Below the pieces are notes generated by a model. It was not told where the DNA came from. It saw only the letters and a list, made by a program, of their open reading frames with translations, and made no database searches. From positions 3,906,001 to 3,970,000 of the forward strand of contig JBANDB010000008.1 of the NCBI GenBank assembly GCA_037576215.1: a stretch of DNA of 64,000 nucleotides, written 5' to 3'. Position numbers and translations under genes: made by a program. This stretch comes from Armillaria gallica (Eukaryota > Basidiomycota > Agaricomycetes > Agaricales > Physalacriaceae). Of the stretch, positions 61,482-64,000 are shown piece by piece (within the stretch, counting starts at the first letter, position 1; each line of letters begins with the position of its first letter).

Positions 61482-62338
61482 CGAGACGTGCACAGCGAGG
61501 ATCGCGGTCCACGAAGTCCTTGCAGTCGGACTTCAATTCTGCCTACTACGCCCACTATGCTCGTGTAGGAGTAAAAATGACTTCTTAGGCATCTGCTCGA
61601 GTTATCCATCAAGGCTCGATGACACAAAGTTGAGAGGAGGCAGTTGTTGCGGGATGTGTAATGACATGACACAAACTTTTTTTTTAGTACTCAACTGTTG
61701 AATCTCATCACACTATTATCTCCCAGGTAAAAATCCAGGCTTTCTATGAAGGGTTTTGCTTCCGCATCAAGTTTGTCCTAGTGCTAGTGTTATGTTCAAG
61801 CTGCACCAGTCTCGTGTTTCTTGGGATATCGATCTTAGAGGAGCAGAAGTCGAACTCGCTGCAAAGGCATCCTCGCCAACTCTTTCACTCGGGCGAAGCC
61901 AGCCTGGTTCGCATTCACCTGTTTAAGGATATGGATGTATCCGTCTCGGTCTGAGGAATGGGGACAAGAAGACGGACTACCGGCTCCTCGGTAGCGTTCG
62001 GCAAGGAATATCAGTTCATGACTCAGCGGACAATGACAATGATTGAAGATTGAATTGGAGGCTTCCTACGACCAATACTGACGCTGGTCTGGCACAAGTT
62101 AAACGCAGAGGCCCTAAAACGCGCGAAGAAATTTTGATTGTTTAAACGATCGTGATATGCTGGATGGTTGTGGGCAGTGCGCTGGCTATGCTGTAGCAGC
62201 AACTCGGGTAGGAAATGATCAGTTCTGTATGAATAGCGTCAGCGATGCATTGTTGAATTGCCGTGCTTATCTTTTCGTCTTGAAAGTTACACGTGATCGG
62301 GATACTCACAAGGAAAAAGATATTCATTATCGTAGCAT
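61482..62338. other. Intergenic, no gene seen
   Basis: 3' flanks of the MYND and isochorismatase-like genes. Short ORFs only, with no repeat recognised. Confidence 0.45.
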
Positions 62339-63133
62339 TTACATTTTCCCACCAACAGCAGGCAATTTACTCTCCTTGATGACCTTGCTGGACGCTTTGA
62401 ATCCCTCCACCTTCGCATCTCCAATCAGCTCAAACGCCGCACTTTCGCTCGTGCTGACCACCGCGCCTTCATGCCGCAGACGATCGAGCGCGATGTTCAT
62501 TTCTGTCGGATGACTGGAAGCCACACCGTCGGCTAGGACGTATACTTTGAGATTATGTCCACCAGTAGGGTCGAGGAGACCAAGAGCGGTTTGCAGGATG
62601 CATATGTGGGCCTGAACGGAATGATAAGTACTAATCTTGGGGGGTAGTAGAGTCGGACTCACTTCGATGCCCATAAGGATGACGGTCTTGATGTGGGGTC
62701 GGGAAAGGAGTACGTCTTTCACCTCGGGAGTGAGCATAGAGAACAGAGTCTTGTCGGCTGTCCCGACATGAAGGCTCCCCAGGGATTCGAGATCGATAGC
62801 AGGGTCTGTTGGGCCGAGTGCTGCATAATAATGTAAGACTCTGGAAGTAAACGCAATCCGGCGACGCACCTTTTGAATTCTGTGTCGTGACGAGGACTTC
62901 GCAGCCAACAATCTATTCGTTGTTAGAATTCGTCCTTGAAAGGGAACCAGTCTCATACCTTTGCGATCTTCAGCATCTTGTTGACGGTAGGTATGACTTG
63001 GTCGTACCCATGTATCGTCGGTCCTAACAAACCTATAGCGCTACACTTCGAACTGTTATTGGAAGAAGTACTCACGAAACTTATTCTGCATGTCGCAGAT
63101 GAATATAATGGTAGACTCTGGGCGGATGGACAT
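62339..63133 (-). CDS. Isochorismatase-like cysteine hydrolase
   Basis: Five exons (63133-63076, 63032-62959, 62912-62870, 62820-62663, 62611-62339) join in frame to 201 residues. The fold is marked by TIIFICDMQNKF, carrying the catalytic Asp, ADKTLFSMLTPEV, carrying the Lys, and LMGIEAHICILQTALGLLD, carrying the nucleophilic Cys. Then come VYVLADGVASSHP and VSTSESAAFELIGDA. This is the ISOC1/ISOC2-like branch, usually mitochondrial, peroxisomal or cytosolic, with hydrolase substrates mostly unknown; true isochorismate cleavage is not implied. All introns are 42-55 bp and canonical. The start was chosen as the first ATG giving the conserved N-terminus; an upstream ATG in another frame at about 63170 was rejected. 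Confidence 0.88.
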
Positions 63134-63278
63134 CGTTCTTCGCAGTTGGTGGTGGATTGGAAAGGACCATGATGACGGAGTTCCGGTAGCGACGGGCTGG
63201 GATCCGAGTCGGTGTCACTGGATCACTCAATCTTCAATGATTAATGATCGACGGCCCGGGAATCTTGTTTACTTTCTG

Positions 63279-64000
63279 ATGGCAACTCGGACTCCAGTCG
63301 AAATCATCTCCCTGATTCTCGCAGAACTCTGGGCTAGTCAATCTTCTATCGAGGAACACATTCAAATCTTTCTGACCTGCTCTCTCGTGTCCAAAAAATG
63401 GTCCGCCCTCATCAAAGAAGTAAACTCGACGCACACGTTCATCCCTTTCTCCTATATTGCAGGACAATTGTATGCTATCAAGTCGCTATCTTCAATTTTC
63501 AGTGCAATGCTATGTCGCACCATAACGTTCAGGATAGAGTACGTGACCGTACCGAGGCTCCTTCGTCTTACGAAATGCACACCCACCATCGAGGCCAACA
63601 GAGGAATAGGGAATACTCTTCGAAGGATATTCCGTGGCCCTAGCCAACCTAGTCATGCCACCCATATCTTTGTCGACTACGTTGATGATCCTCAGGTCCA
63701 CATCCCTCGCTTCTGGATCCCCCAGCAAATCACACACTTGTCTTTTGTCTACCACTACCGTCTTTGGGTATGCCCTTCGTTCCGACGTCGGCTTCATATT
63801 CCTTGCGGGTGTGAAAGACTACCCATTGACCGACATGTCAGCCATCTTTCTGTCATGGGAGCCACGCCCGTAATAGTACAGCGACTGACAGCCCATTTCA
63901 ACGAATGGCATGGCCTGGTTTCGCTGACTACCGATGTCACCGTTGGTATTCCAGTTTCTTTGCGAGAATCATCCATACGGAGGAAGTACAATTTCCCAAT
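63279..64000 (+). CDS. F-box-like protein, truncated by window edge
   Basis: The frame opens at 63279 and has no stop through 64000 (240 codons). The N-terminus MATRTPVEIISLILAELWAS ... CSLVSKKWSALIKEV is the degenerate F-box of the agaricomycete family, here without the leading methionine-rich variant. Leucine-rich-repeat-like spacing follows (ITHLSFVYHYRL, VSHLSVMGATPV). It is probably a substrate-recognition subunit of an SCF ligase, by family. Whether introns occur beyond the edge is unknown. The start context fits, and no upstream in-frame ATG is nearer than a stop. Confidence 0.65.
   Translation, partial: MATRTPVEIISLILAELWASQSSIEEHIQIFLTCSLVSKKWSALIKEVNSTHTFIPFSYIAGQLYAIKSLSSIFSAMLCRTITFRIEYVTVPRLLRLTKCTPTIEANRGIGNTLRRIFRGPSQPSHATHIFVDYVDDPQVHIPRFWIPQQITHLSFVYHYRLWVCPSFRRRLHIPCGCERLPIDRHVSHLSVMGATPVIVQRLTAHFNEWHGLVSLTTDVTVGIPVSLRESSIRRKYNFP

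Overview
The window is nuclear DNA of a filamentous basidiomycete fungus, most likely an agaricomycete. Genes have many short introns (about 45-60 bp, GT...AG, CTNAY-like branch points). The families are those of mushroom-forming fungi: F-box-like proteins, a MYND-finger protein, serine/threonine-rich membrane proteins, a HET-domain relic, a cytochrome b5-acyl-CoA dehydrogenase fusion, and a KDZ transposon carrying a TET/JBP dioxygenase. No ORF here looks prokaryotic.

Layout. 0.4-1.6 kb: decayed HET-domain gene. 3.7-16.5 kb: host genes for a C2H2 zinc-finger factor, a single-pass membrane protein, an HPC2/ubinuclein histone-chaperone subunit, an XPG/GEN1-like nuclease, a hypothetical protein and a short F-box gene. 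17,261-39,587: one giant composite DNA transposon of 22.3 kb with inverted repeats of about 480 bp and a perfect 8-bp target duplication. 40.6-64 kb: host genes for a membrane protein, a damaged ABCC transporter, the acyl-CoA dehydrogenase fusion, TAF11, a metallo-beta-lactamase-fold protein, a small secreted-protein candidate, a MYND protein, an isochorismatase-like hydrolase and an F-box-like gene cut by the window edge.

The composite element is the main interest. It carries an eight-exon KDZ transposase, a head-to-head TET/JBP-type 2-oxoglutarate/Fe(II) dioxygenase, and at least two further multi-exon genes of unknown function. Three younger elements are nested in it, each with its own target duplication: a self-priming chromodomain Ty3/gypsy retrotransposon of 8.4 kb and two non-autonomous hAT-like elements. 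Removing them leaves an ancestral unit of about 12.3 kb. The gypsy and one hAT-like element split a single cargo gene, and that gene reads in frame across both insertion points.

Decay of the element is dominated by C-to-T (G-to-A) change at CpG. Seven TGA codons lie where arginine (CGA) is expected, all six substitutions between the gypsy LTRs are CpG transitions, and so are most differences between the two inverted repeats. This is the scar expected from cytosine methylation, in an element that carries an enzyme of the 5-methylcytosine oxidase family. Separately, several host genes carry single-base frameshifts; residual assembly error must be excluded before they are called pseudogenes.
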